DNA of 64,000 nt, taken from the NCBI GenBank assembly GCA_015207155.1, contig JADEXK010000008.1:57278-121277 (forward strand), in the 5' to 3' direction. The position numbers and the translations under genes were made by a program. Source of the DNA: Nostocales cyanobacterium LEGE 11386. Its GTDB lineage: Bacteria > Cyanobacteriota > Cyanobacteriia > Cyanobacteriales > Nostocaceae. Shown one piece after another: positions 8,267 to 17,622 of this stretch. Under the pieces are notes generated by a model. That model saw only the letters and a list, made by a program, of their open reading frames with translations. It was not told where the DNA came from and made no database searches. Position 1 is the stretch's first letter. Every line of letters starts with the position of its first letter.

Positions 8267-8705
8267 TTTAACTTTGGAGTTGTCAAAACAACGTTAATTA
8301 AAATTCCAAATTTGATTTGAGATATTGACTCAATAGAAGTATTAGCCAATAGTCACTATTCATAATGATTGAGATATCTGAAAAATTTCTCGATTATCAA
8401 ATCACAAACTTTTGCACAGCTTGTTACTGAGTGAGCCATATATTTTTTAGTTTAAACTCTAATACAGTAATCATTTATGGTAAACCTGCAATGGAAGAGT
8501 AAGAGGATTTGATACATGGTATAGAAAAAAGCACCCAAAGCAGTGTAGAAACTAGAAATAACGCTTGAGTATGCAAATTATAGCCATATATCTCGAAATT
8601 CAGATTTATTCACTGTAAATAGCCTCAAACTCAAATTAGGACAGGCTTTTAAACGGAGGTATAATTTCCTCTACGGAAATGATATATTATGGATAAAAGT
8701 AACAC
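8267..8705. other. Intergenic stretch after the phn operon
   Basis: AT-rich, with no credible reading frame. It includes a ggaggtataatttcctct sequence at about 8656-8673 that could form a small hairpin, and presumably holds the promoter of the small protein at 8706. No strong terminator is visible after phnM. Confidence 0.5.
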
Positions 8706-8948
8706 ATGAATAAAAAATGGGCTGTTAAACGACTCACAGTCAATCTCACCTCAGGAGAAAGAGAAAAACTAGAACGCTACTGTGCAATGACAGGAAGGCC
8801 AGCAACCGATGTTATCCGGGAATTGCTCCGCTCTCTTGAGGTTGAAAAAGTTGAAAATGTTGAAAAAGCTGAAAAGTCCGAAAATGTTGAAAAGGAAGAA
8901 GTCTCTGGTATTTTGGATTCCTCTCAACAAACTCATGTTTATTGGTAG
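8706..8948 (+). CDS. Small ribbon-helix-helix-like protein A
   Basis: An 80-residue protein. Residues 1-48 look like a CopG/ribbon-helix-helix domain: a basic KKWAVKRLTVNLTSGE strand, then ERYCAMTGRPATDVIRELL, which reads as two helices separated by a turn. The C-terminal part is a run of VEK/VEN/AEK units from an imperfect DNA repeat (gttgaaaaagttgaaaatg). A related protein lies at 15166; shared residues are KKW, LE-YC--TG and DVI-EL. Such proteins usually bind DNA as dimers and often regulate a neighbour, but no target can be assigned. No antitoxin partner gene is adjacent. Confidence 0.65.
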   Translation: MNKKWAVKRLTVNLTSGEREKLERYCAMTGRPATDVIRELLRSLEVEKVENVEKAEKSENVEKEEVSGILDSSQQTHVYW

Positions 8949-9672
8949 TCAAAAATCAATACTCTAACTAAAACGTAGTTACTTGGAAGAGTAAGTTTCA
9001 AAATTGTACTAATGAGTAAAGCCAAATAAGGACAACGAATCATACACATGAAAAATCAGCACGTTTGTTGAATGCTCAACTGATATCTGCATAAGATTGA
9101 TATTGCTCGTGTCCAAGCGGCATATTTGTTTCTTTTACGGACACGAGCTAATTAAACTTTTATACAGATTAAACAAATAATTATACGTATGGCATTTCTA
9201 GACTCGTTTAGCCTTACAGAATAAAAATATGCTACTCTGCAATATCCAAAGATATGTATTAACTAAGATCCGCAAGCATGGTAAACGAAACCATCTATCT
9301 GTTCAGTTTGTTGTCAGCTTATTGATTCTTACGCATCGAAAGGTCATTCAAAAAAGATGCAGCATTAGTGTTTATTAATGTAGGTAACTGGCTCTGATTT
9401 TTGGGTAAAAATTATATTATACAACTGTTTTAATATAGTAAACATAATAAGAATAAAAACAAAACTAATTAAATATAAGCATTTGTATACTTGCAACTTT
9501 GTTGGATTAGTAAAAACTGATAAAAGTCAGATACTCAGTTTATTTATAAATTGTCCTCTGGGTAGTTTAGTCTAGGATAGAAACCAAATTCCTCTAATTT
9601 TACAAATGATTTAAAACTGTTATTTTTGCAAAGCCACCTAAAATCAATATTAAGTTATTTATCTTTAAATAT
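8949..9672. other. Long AT-rich intergenic stretch before the STAND gene
   Basis: About 720 bases with no credible gene. A perfect 10-base inverted repeat at 9105-9148 is annotated separately. The last 250 bases are strongly AT-rich and presumably contain the promoter of the gene at 9673; I could not identify a box with confidence. Confidence 0.5.
9105..9148. repeat. Perfect 10-bp inverted repeat (hairpin)
   Basis: gctcgtgtcc (9105-9114) and ggacacgagc (9139-9148) are perfect inverted copies around a 24-base spacer. The following sequence, taattaaactttt, is only a weak T-run, so a terminator of the small gene at 8706 or a structured small RNA are both possible. Confidence 0.6.
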
Positions 9673-12600
9673 ATGCCTTTAAATAATTTGAAACGCAAAC
9701 GCGGCGTTACACTTACTACTAGAGGTTTACAAAAACTTCAAGAAGCTAAACGTAAATTAGAAGCAAAAGAAAATTATGGAAATAGCTATACGCTGGAAGA
9801 AATGAGTACACTTACTGGATTATATTCTAGTACAATCTCAAAAGTACTCAATCGTGAAGGAGGCGTAGACAAAAAAACTCTTGACAAATTATTTTTAGTG
9901 TTTAATTCGCAAATAGATAAAAGTGATTATTTAAATTCAAATACTCGGATCGATTGGGGAAATGCTACCGATCCATTAATTTTTTATGGACGTACAAACG
10001 AACTCACCACTTTAGAGCAATGGATTCTTGATGAACGCTGTCAATTAGTAGCACTATTAGGAATGGGTGGTATTGGCAAAACTGCTTTATCTGTGAAGAT
10101 TTCCCAGCAAATTCAGTCAGATTTTGAATACATAATTTGGCGATCGCTACGAGAAGCCCCACCTGTTAAATCTATTATTATTAACCTGATACAAGTTCTA
10201 TCTGATGACCAAGAAACGGAAAGTAACTTATCAGAAAATTTAGGTGATAAAATATCGCGATTGATATATTACTTACAAAATACTCGCTGTTTAATAATAC
10301 TTGATAATGTAGAATCAATTCTCCGCAGTGGTAGTAGAGCTGGACAATATCGAGAAGGATATGAAGGATATGGTGAGCTTTTTAGACAGCTAGGAGAATC
10401 ATCTCATACGAGCTGCCTGGTTCTGACTAGCAGGGAAAAACCTCAAGAAATAGCATTATTGGAAGGCAAAAGACTGCCTGTTCGCTCATTATCATTGAGT
10501 GGATTAAGTGTACTGGAGGGACAAGAAATCTTGAAAATTAAAGGGTTATCTGCAACAGAAAATGAATGGGAAGTCATGATTGAACGTTATGCAGGTAATC
10601 CATTAGCTTTGAAGATAGTTGCCACAACCATTCAAGATATATTTGATGGTAATGTAACTGAATTTTTGGCCCAAAATACATCTGTATTTGGAGACATTCA
10701 CGATATTTTAGATCAGCAGTTTGAACGCTTATCAGTTTTAGAGAAGGAAATAATTTATTGGCTAGCAATTAATCGTGAGTCAGTTACTTTATCCGAGTTA
10801 CGACAAGACATTGTATTACCAAGACCAACACAAAAATTACTGGAGTCTCTAGAATCTTTAGTGAGGCGATCGCTAATCGAAAAGGCTACGCCTACGCTAG
10901 TTGAGAGAAGTATAGCAACTTTCACTTTACAACCTGTAGTTATGGAGTATATAACTCAGGCATTGATAGAGCAGGTTTGTCAAGAAATTGTCACGGAGAA
11001 TATCGATTTTTTGAGAAGCCACGCCCTGATGAAAGCGACTGCAAAAGATTACGTGAAAGAAGCCCAGATTCGCCTGCTCATTCAACCACTTATCAATGCT
11101 CTGCTTGTCATCTTTAAAAGCAAAAGGGGTATAGAAAAACGAATAACTACCATTTTAGCTAAGTTGCAAAACGAATCACCTCATGAACCAGGGTACACGG
11201 GTGGAAATCTTCTCAATTTGCTTTGTCAACTACAAATAGATTTGAAGGGCTATGATTTTTCTAATCTAACTGTTTGGCAAGCAGACCTACAGAACGTGAA
11301 ATTGCACAATGTAAATTTTCAAAATGCTAATTTAGCCAAATCTGTTTTTGCTGAAACCTTCGGTGGTATTTTGTCGGTAGCCTTTAGCCCTGATGGCAAA
11401 TTTTTGGCTATAGGTGATACCAATGGTGAGATTCGTTTGTACCAAGTTTCAGATTGGAAACAACTTCTCACCTGTAAGGGACATACTAACTGGGTTTTAT
11501 CGCTGGCATTTAATTCTGATACCAGCATTATTGCTAGTGGTAGCACTGACCATACTGTAAAATTATGGGATGTTATTACTGGTGAATGCCTTCAAACTTT
11601 GTGTGGACATGAGCATGAAGTTTGGTCAGTTGCTTTTAGTCCGGATGGTTACACACTAGCTAGTGGCAGTGATGACAAAACAGTGAAGCTATGGGATACT
11701 CGCAATGGTCAATCTCTGCGAACTTTTTCAGGACACGCAAGTTGGGTACTTTCAATTGCCTTTGCTAAAGATGGGCAAACGCTAGTAAGTGGTAGTGATG
11801 ACCAGACAGTAAAGTTATGGAATATTAACACAGGTGAATGTCTTAAAACCTTTCAAGGACATTGTGATGGCATACGGTCAATTACTGTTAGTCCTGATGG
11901 TAAGATGCTGGCAAGTGGTAGTGAAGACCAGACAGTAAAGTTATGGAATATTAACACAGGTGAATGCCTGACAACTTTTCAAGGACATTCCAATGAAGTT
12001 TATTCAGTTACCTTTAATCCTCAAGGTGACTTGATAGCGAGTGGCAGTTTTGACCAGACAGTAAAGTTATGGGATGTTAGTACTGGTGAATGCCTCAAGA
12101 CTTTCCAAGGACATTCCGGTTGGGTATTTTCGGTAGCTTTCAGTAAGCAGGGAAATTTTTTAGTCAGTGGCAGTTATGACCAAACTGTAAGATTGTGGTG
12201 TGTTAGTACAGGTCAATGCCTTAAAACCTTGCAGGGATACACTAATCAAGTACTTTCAGTTGCTTTCAGCCCAGATGGGATGACGCTAGCCAGTGGTAGT
12301 CATGACTCTTCGATAAGATTATGGGATGTCGATACCGGGCAATATCTGAAAACATTCCAGGGACATCATGCTGCTGTTCGGTCAGTTGATTTTAGTCCAG
12401 ATGGGCATACGCTGGTAAGCAGTAGTCATGACTCTTCGATCAGGTTATGGGATGTCAGCACAGGGCAATGTCTGAAAACGTTCCAGGGACATCATGCTGC
12501 GGTGTGGTCAGTTGCCTTTAGTCCAGATGGGCATAAACTAGCAAGTAGTAGTGACGATCAAACCTTAAGATTGTGGGATGTCAGCACAGGGCAATGCCTG

Positions 12601-13221
12601 AAAACATTTCAGGGTCATCGTGCTGCGGTGTGGTCAGTTGCTTTTAGTCTCCAAGGAACAATGCTAGCCAGTGGTTCTTTAGATCAGACAATCAAATTAT
12701 GGGATGTCAGGACAGGTGAGTGTAAAAAAACACTAGAGGGTCATACAACTTGGGTTACATCTGTTACTTTCAGCCCAAATGGTAAACTACTAGTAAGTAG
12801 TAGTTATGATGGAATGATTAAGTTATGGCATATCAGAAGTTGTGAATGCTGTAAAATTTTGCAAGCAAGTACAGGTTGGTTAAAATCGATTGCATTTAGT
12901 CCAAATAGCCAGGTACTAGCTAGTTGCAGTCAAGATAATAAAGTTAATTTGTGGGAAGTTAGTACGGGTAAATCTCTCATGACATTGCAAGGACATACGG
13001 GCAGACTTTGGTCAGTCGTTTTTAGTCCTGATAATCAGATTCTGGCTAGTGGTGGTGATGATGAGACAATTCGATTGTGGGATGTAGCAACAGGTAATTG
13101 CTTGAAAATTTTGAAAGCTGAGAAACTATATGAAGGGATGAATATTATAGGAATTACAGGTTTAACTACAGCGACTATTGCAACGCTGAAAGTTTTGGGA
13201 GCATATGCTAGTAATAAATAA
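9673..13221 (+). CDS. STAND protein: HTH + NB-ARC ATPase + 14 WD40 repeats
   Basis: A 1182-residue multidomain protein. Residues about 10-85 look like a helix-turn-helix ([20 protein letters not shown]). An NB-ARC ATPase follows, with Walker [11 protein letters not shown] (about 130), Walker [10 protein letters not shown] (about 212) and the GNPLALK motif (about 310). A winged-helix-like part and a short pentapeptide-type stretch ([14 protein letters not shown], about 525-555) come next. From about 563 to 1155 I count 14 WD40 repeats, enough for two seven-bladed propellers. Repeats 8-11 are nearly identical in DNA, implying recent duplication or conversion. Such STAND proteins sense ligands and oligomerise; no nuclease or protease effector is visible, so its output is unknown. 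No clear ribosome site precedes ATG 9673. Confidence 0.88.
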   Translation: MPLNNLKRKRGVTLTTRGLQKLQEAKRKLEAKENYGNSYTLEEMSTLTGLYSSTISKVLNREGGVDKKTLDKLFLVFNSQIDKSDYLNSNTRIDWGNATDPLIFYGRTNELTTLEQWILDERCQLVALLGMGGIGKTALSVKISQQIQSDFEYIIWRSLREAPPVKSIIINLIQVLSDDQETESNLSENLGDKISRLIYYLQNTRCLIILDNVESILRSGSRAGQYREGYEGYGELFRQLGESSHTSCLVLTSREKPQEIALLEGKRLPVRSLSLSGLSVLEGQEILKIKGLSATENEWEVMIERYAGNPLALKIVATTIQDIFDGNVTEFLAQNTSVFGDIHDILDQQFERLSVLEKEIIYWLAINRESVTLSELRQDIVLPRPTQKLLESLESLVRRSLIEKATPTLVERSIATFTLQPVVMEYITQALIEQVCQEIVTENIDFLRSHALMKATAKDYVKEAQIRLLIQPLINALLVIFKSKRGIEKRITTILAKLQNESPHEPGYTGGNLLNLLCQLQIDLKGYDFSNLTVWQADLQNVKLHNVNFQNANLAKSVFAETFGGILSVAFSPDGKFLAIGDTNGEIRLYQVSDWKQLLTCKGHTNWVLSLAFNSDTSIIASGSTDHTVKLWDVITGECLQTLCGHEHEVWSVAFSPDGYTLASGSDDKTVKLWDTRNGQSLRTFSGHASWVLSIAFAKDGQTLVSGSDDQTVKLWNINTGECLKTFQGHCDGIRSITVSPDGKMLASGSEDQTVKLWNINTGECLTTFQGHSNEVYSVTFNPQGDLIASGSFDQTVKLWDVSTGECLKTFQGHSGWVFSVAFSKQGNFLVSGSYDQTVRLWCVSTGQCLKTLQGYTNQVLSVAFSPDGMTLASGSHDSSIRLWDVDTGQYLKTFQGHHAAVRSVDFSPDGHTLVSSSHDSSIRLWDVSTGQCLKTFQGHHAAVWSVAFSPDGHKLASSSDDQTLRLWDVSTGQCLKTFQGHRAAVWSVAFSLQGTMLASGSLDQTIKLWDVRTGECKKTLEGHTTWVTSVTFSPNGKLLVSSSYDGMIKLWHIRSCECCKILQASTGWLKSIAFSPNSQVLASCSQDNKVNLWEVSTGKSLMTLQGHTGRLWSVVFSPDNQILASGGDDETIRLWDVATGNCLKILKAEKLYEGMNIIGITGLTTATIATLKVLGAYASNK

Positions 13222-13230
13222 CTGATCTAG

Positions 13231-13351
13231 CCTAATTTATAGCAGTTGCCAAGTAGCTTAGAACATAAACTAATCACAAAACCTGTATAACAAAGGACTT
13301 TCAAGTCTATTCCTTGTCCCCTGTTATCAATCTTGTCTGACATAAATTAGG
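13231..13351. mobile_element. MITE-like repeat, copy 1
   Basis: A 121-base element bounded by cctaatttat (13231-13240) and ataaattagg (13342-13351), perfect inverted copies. Its interior from about 13239 to 13329 is related to 35113-35201: both carry tagcagttg, tagcttag-acataaactaatca and a cccctg-tatc end. No coding capacity. Confidence 0.7.
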
Positions 13352-13392
13352 TTAATAAGCACAAGGCTTTCTCCGCTCTATTCAATGTTAAA

Positions 13393-13484
13393 CCCCTAAC
13401 TGTCTAGGTATTACAGGAAGTCAAGGCTAACTGGTTTTACAGGTGCTTTGACTCCTTAATCTACAGAGGCTAGACAATTAGGGG
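13393..13484. repeat. Long imperfect inverted repeat
   Basis: cccctaactgtctag (13393-13407) and ctagacaattagggg (13470-13484) pair at 14 of 15 bases, with further pairing inside (gaagtcaagg against ctttgactc). The complementarity continues weakly outward. It could be a MITE remnant or an RNA structure just downstream of the small peptide gene at 13531. Confidence 0.6.
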
Positions 13485-13530
13485 AATTGACGGTTTAAGT
13501 TCAAACTACTGAATAGTAGATAAGCTGAAT

Positions 13531-13728
13531 TTAAAAACCATCAACTTCGGTATCACTGGGTAATCCTTGCGCGAATTCAGTGGCCATAATTCTTTCTAAA
13601 TCATCTATTTCGATATCATTCAACACATCAAAACTGCTTTCAAAACCAGCAAAACTAGTTTTAAGGAAGTTCTGGGAAAGCTTCAGTTTTAAAGAATTTT
13701 GTTCGGTTGTGTCATTTACTGTGATCAT
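13531..13728 (-). CDS. 65-residue peptide next to a diiron oxidase-like gene
   Basis: A 65-residue acidic peptide with no recognised family. It has a Shine-Dalgarno AAGGAG 10 bases before ATG, the best ribosome site in this region, so it is very probably translated. Residues 36-48 (LNDIEIDDLERIM) form an acidic, leader-like segment. The C-terminus EFAQGLPSDTEVDGF is polar, without cysteines or a Gly-Gly site. It lies 94 bases downstream of, and on the same strand as, the haem-oxygenase-like gene at 13823. A peptide substrate of that enzyme (RiPP precursor) is one reading; a small regulatory protein is another. I cannot assign a function. Confidence 0.65.
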   Translation of the reverse strand: MITVNDTTEQNSLKLKLSQNFLKTSFAGFESSFDVLNDIEIDDLERIMATEFAQGLPSDTEVDGF

Positions 13729-13822
13729 TGTTTTGATTCTCCTTAAAGTTGTTTAAGTAAGGTACATCTGAGTGATCGTTTAGACTAGTTATCTAAAAAT
13801 CATTCATTTTTTATGTTAGCGA

Positions 13823-14584
13823 CTAACATGCAGATTTCACTTGGAGAGGTGTAGATAGCTTTAGCGGGTTCAATATACCTTGGAGTTCTTCATCTGATAT
13901 GTAGTCTTCTTTGGGTGGTGCAAAGCGTAAAAGAGCAGTTTCATAACAGGCTCTCTCTACACAAATACACTCTTCACGAGTAAGCTGTGCAACGATATCG
14001 ATTATGTCATCTACATGATTCACTTCGGAGCCAAGATTGCTATGTAAACGCAGCCACCGTGTGGCATTGATCCCTGGTGATAGCAATGCCTCTACCTTCT
14101 GAATATACTCCTTACCTACAAATGTCCCTAAGCGTTCAGTCGCATAACAAAGTCCAATACAACCAATTGGATTGGCTGCTTCCACTACTTGGGTAAAGTA
14201 ATTTACATAATCCTTGGTCGTAGATGGAATGAGTACTTGCACTACAGCTTCAGCATCATACCCCATTGACTGAATATCGAGGAGGGCGAGTCGTTCATGA
14301 CCTGCCTCCTCTCTAGCTTTCTGTGTAGCCCACTGTGCCAAATCATGACGACCCAAAGCCGAGAAGTTCTCGGCTGCTTTCTCCATCAGTCTTGAAGTAT
14401 GACAGCTCAAATGGTAAGCACCTGCTAGTCGCCACACCCAACGTGTATAGGTTCTATCTGGTGGTCTGCGCTCCGATTTTACTGCATAGTAGGCTTGTAC
14501 TATTGCTTGGTCTAAAAGTTTTCTAGTTTTAATTAACGCATCTTTGTCAATCATGTTTTGGGCAAAGGAATCACTGTTTTCCAC
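13823..14584 (-). CDS. Haem-oxygenase-like diiron oxidase (HDO-type)
   Basis: A 253-residue, mostly helical protein that fits the haem-oxygenase-like iron-containing redox enzymes (TenA/PqqC/CADD/UndA group). Metal-ligand-like residues in the expected order are E93 and H96 (REEAGHE), E150 (YATERLG), and H190 with D193 (EVNHVDD); an earlier glutamate, possibly E68, would complete a site. Members cleave C-C or C-N bonds or hydroxylate small molecules and amino acids. I use the GTG at 14584, because a GAGG motif lies 8 bases upstream; an ATG at 14554 is possible. It is followed on the same strand by the 65-residue peptide. The substrate is unknown. Confidence 0.72.
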   Translation of the reverse strand: MENSDSFAQNMIDKDALIKTRKLLDQAIVQAYYAVKSERRPPDRTYTRWVWRLAGAYHLSCHTSRLMEKAAENFSALGRHDLAQWATQKAREEAGHERLALLDIQSMGYDAEAVVQVLIPSTTKDYVNYFTQVVEAANPIGCIGLCYATERLGTFVGKEYIQKVEALLSPGINATRWLRLHSNLGSEVNHVDDIIDIVAQLTREECICVERACYETALLRFAPPKEDYISDEELQGILNPLKLSTPLQVKSAC

Positions 14585-15165
14585 GGGATTAGCCTCGATG
14601 TATCCAAGTACTGTCAGCAGTTTCCATCACTTCTTTGCCAGGCACAACATGTGCCAATCTAGTATTCGTTGAAAATCATTGATTTATGATTTTTTTTACA
14701 ATCACATATTTTTGCCATCTTGGCAACTACTTCTGCTACTAAAAATTTTAGGTGCGGATGGGTTGCTATTGAGATAATTTTGTGTAACTCCTTCTTTTTC
14801 AGATATCTTGGACGTTATGGCCTACAAGTCAACGTTCAAATTCAATCATCCAGGTATATAAAGTTTACTAAAATTTAATATTTTTAATACTATTTTTATG
14901 ATATAGCTAAAGGTTTTTTTGATTATTGAGAATATTTTGTAAAAAATACGTTGTTTTGTGGTTTGAGGACTGCTCGTGGAAAATTAAAACTAATCTGGAA
15001 ATCTAGGTTCTACAAGTTAGCTTTTAGCTTTACCGCATTAATTTGTTTAAACTAGCTTAAAAAGCTTAAGTTCAATCTTAAAATCTAGATTTTCACTTGC
15101 AAAAATGATGCATGTTGGAGAATATTAATCATGTTCATGCAAATTGTAAAAATAATGAGGTTTCA
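14585..15165. other. Intergenic stretch between divergent genes
   Basis: About 580 AT-rich bases between the diiron oxidase-like gene (leftward) and small protein B (rightward), so promoters of both should lie here. I see no gene, no clear operator and no tRNA. An upstream in-frame ATG at 15112 would extend protein B by 18 residues but lacks a good ribosome site. Confidence 0.5.
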
Positions 15166-15351
15166 ATGCATAAAATTTCCAGTTCCCACACTTCTAGTAA
15201 AAAATGGGTAGACGAACAAATTACTATAGACTTAGCATTAGATGAAGCACAGCTACTTGAGCAGTATTGTAACCAAACAGGTAAAGCTACACAGGATGTA
15301 ATTCAAGAGCTTATCCAAAGACTTCCCATGATGGAGTTACACGAAGGTTAA
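15166..15351 (+). CDS. Small ribbon-helix-helix-like protein B
   Basis: A 61-residue relative of the small protein at 8706. Shared features are KKW near the N-terminus, a TIDL/TVNL strand, LEQYCNQTGKATQDVIQELI against LERYCAMTGRPATDVIREL, and the same spacing. It fits a CopG/ribbon-helix-helix fold. I start at ATG 15166, which has a GAGG 6 bases upstream, rather than the upstream ATG at 15112. Unlike protein A it has no lysine/glutamate repeat tail. It faces away from the diiron oxidase-like gene. A DNA-binding role is inferred from the fold only. Confidence 0.62.
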   Translation: MHKISSSHTSSKKWVDEQITIDLALDEAQLLEQYCNQTGKATQDVIQELIQRLPMMELHEG

Positions 15352-15800
15352 AACGGTATAGTGATGATTTAGCAATCTTTACAAGCCTAATTTCTCGTAA
15401 ATTTATTTTATTACGAGTTATATTCACAAAATTTTGGCTAAATTCTTCACATGAATCTACACAAAGTACCGATAAATGTATAAGCTCATCTAAAAATAGT
15501 TGAATTTATTTAAATAGATTCAAAATTATTTTGTGCTTTTTTAATGGTTGTAAAAGCTATTTATTGAGAAGACACAACGCGGCATGAATGTTCTTTATGT
15601 TTTGTTATCTTGTGTTACTGTACAAAGTAACCAAAAGAAAGATTGCCAAAATAAATATTTTTGCTGTGACACATTGAGATAGATGATGCGTTGTCGCGCT
15701 GCACAACGCACGCTACATAACTAAAATTTACTTGATAAATAATCTCATATAATATCGTATTGCTTCTACCTAATTGCACTAGTAGGTCATTAGAGATATC
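15352..15800. other. Intergenic stretch
   Basis: About 450 AT-rich bases between convergent genes. It holds a small palindromic patch, gcgttgtcgcgctgcacaac (about 15688-15707), and no credible gene. Confidence 0.5.
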
Positions 15801-17474
15801 TTAGTTACCCTCAAACTCTTTCACAATTGGGATGGCAACAGAAGGAATCTCCGTCACTAGGCGAAATGGAAACTTAGGAGTTGAAGCTACTTGAGCATAA
15901 TCTGATGTCAGAAATACAGCATATTTTTCAGCTTCTGGAGTCAGCTGTGCAGCCATTGCCAAAACTATAGCTTTAACGAATTTGCGAACATCTGCTGCTT
16001 GTTCACCAACAACTTCACCGCCACTAAAAGGTGTATTTGGTCTTCCTACTTGATCCAAAGTAGTACTGGGGTCTTTGACACTTAAATGAGTACCCCCAAC
16101 TACACCAGCCAGCCATTTAGGAGATGGGATTTGATTAAATCCTACAATCTGTTCAGTCAAGGCTGGGGTGGTTTTATCTGCGGAACTAGCTAATATTAAG
16201 GTAGGTACTTGTACTTTAGTTAAGCCAGTTTGACCAAACATCAGAGAAGTTGTGGGATTGAGCGCGATCGCCTGCTTGATTCTGTCATCCCGCAATTGAT
16301 AACTTGTTTCTGGTAATTCTTGAGCAACGCACTGGATAGTTTCTCCCAGACTCAAGCTAGCCAAATTACCCTGACACCGTTGTTTGAGAAATGTCGGCTG
16401 TAACTCGGCTCCAGCAGACACTAAGGCTGTACTACCACCAAAAGAATAGCCAATGATCATGACGTTATTGGTCGCCAGCTTTGCTTGTAACGGGTTATTA
16501 GCTGTTTGGTTAAGCTTTTCTAGTTCATCAAGGACAAAACTTACATCTCTAGGACGCTCCAAAAACTCCTGGGGCTTTAAAAGCCTGGTTGTACCTTGTG
16601 CTGCTAAGTTAGTATTTGTCTCATTACTACCAGGATGTTCTAAAGCCGCAATTATATAACCATGAGATGCTAAATGTTCTGCGAGGTAGAGCAAATCAGT
16701 ACGCACAGACCCTAAACCGTGACTTAAAACAATAACAGGTTTTTCAGCAGTTGCAGCAGTTGACCAGTAAAGATCAACAGGAATATCCCGATCGCGTTTT
16801 TGGTCACTCCAATTAAAGTTGAGTACTTGTACTTGACCTATTCCTGGTTGGGTGGGGTCAAAAGGCAAAGAAAGCTGCGGTGTTCTGGGGTCGAGTTGGG
16901 GTGCGATCGCCAACATAAACTGTTGGGTGCGCCAAAAAGCCGTATTTAAACTTCCTGCAACCTGTAAAGCCTTGGGTAAATTAATTTCCAGGCGTTGACT
17001 GGGATAGGCAGCAATAAAATTGAGTATTGAAAGACCCTGCGGTTCACTGGCTCCTAACACCAATGCTGCTCTCAATGCTTGTACTCCCGCCTGATCCTTG
17101 CGGACTAGGGCCTCAGAGAGGTTGCTGAGAATCGTTGTCCCAATTTGGGTATTGAGTAACCTACTGAGAGTTACAACATTTACAGGTACTCTCATCCTCA
17201 ATGCTTGGACAAAGAAGCGACGTTGTTCTTCAGATAATCCTTTGGTGTAAAGTTCTAAACCCCTAGGAAATTCTCCAGTGTCCGCAGCTTTTTGCAACTC
17301 GGCAAGGGAGATAGATTCTGCAAACAGACCAAAACGTACCACAACCGTATCTGCCGCTTGTGCAGACGAATTTGCCCCACAAAACTGGGTGAGGATGACA
17401 CTTATAGCTAGGGCTTTGCCCAACGTACAACTGCGGCCAGCAACTACCTTGAGCTTTTTCCAGATACTTCTCAT
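15801..17474 (-). CDS. Secreted alpha/beta hydrolase with DUF1400-type N-terminus
   Basis: A 557-residue protein with an N-terminal signal-like segment (about 15-42, hydrophobic, ending in SAQA). Next is a DUF1400-type region (VVVRFGLFAESISLAELQ, about 46-63), then an alpha/beta hydrolase domain. The nucleophile elbow is GYSFGG (about 343-348), an oxyanion-type LSHGLGSVR lies near 251, and candidate acid and base residues lie in SSADKTTP and GGTHLSV. It resembles platelet-activating-factor-acetylhydrolase or dienelactone-hydrolase-type enzymes of cyanobacteria. A paralogue with the same architecture is at 30895. Substrate unknown; export is predicted. Confidence 0.82.
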   Translation of the reverse strand: MRSIWKKLKVVAGRSCTLGKALAISVILTQFCGANSSAQAADTVVVRFGLFAESISLAELQKAADTGEFPRGLELYTKGLSEEQRRFFVQALRMRVPVNVVTLSRLLNTQIGTTILSNLSEALVRKDQAGVQALRAALVLGASEPQGLSILNFIAAYPSQRLEINLPKALQVAGSLNTAFWRTQQFMLAIAPQLDPRTPQLSLPFDPTQPGIGQVQVLNFNWSDQKRDRDIPVDLYWSTAATAEKPVIVLSHGLGSVRTDLLYLAEHLASHGYIIAALEHPGSNETNTNLAAQGTTRLLKPQEFLERPRDVSFVLDELEKLNQTANNPLQAKLATNNVMIIGYSFGGSTALVSAGAELQPTFLKQRCQGNLASLSLGETIQCVAQELPETSYQLRDDRIKQAIALNPTTSLMFGQTGLTKVQVPTLILASSADKTTPALTEQIVGFNQIPSPKWLAGVVGGTHLSVKDPSTTLDQVGRPNTPFSGGEVVGEQAADVRKFVKAIVLAMAAQLTPEAEKYAVFLTSDYAQVASTPKFPFRLVTEIPSVAIPIVKEFEGN

Positions 17475-17622
17475 AAATAATCTTTACTAATAAATACTTA
17501 CGGGAATATAACGGAAATTTGTGTACTTGACTATCCCAGTAATTGCTGTAATATATATCTTCTTTGGGATTTAATATTGAATTCTTGTAAAATTTTAATC
17601 ATCAGTTACCGTGGAAGTTTTG

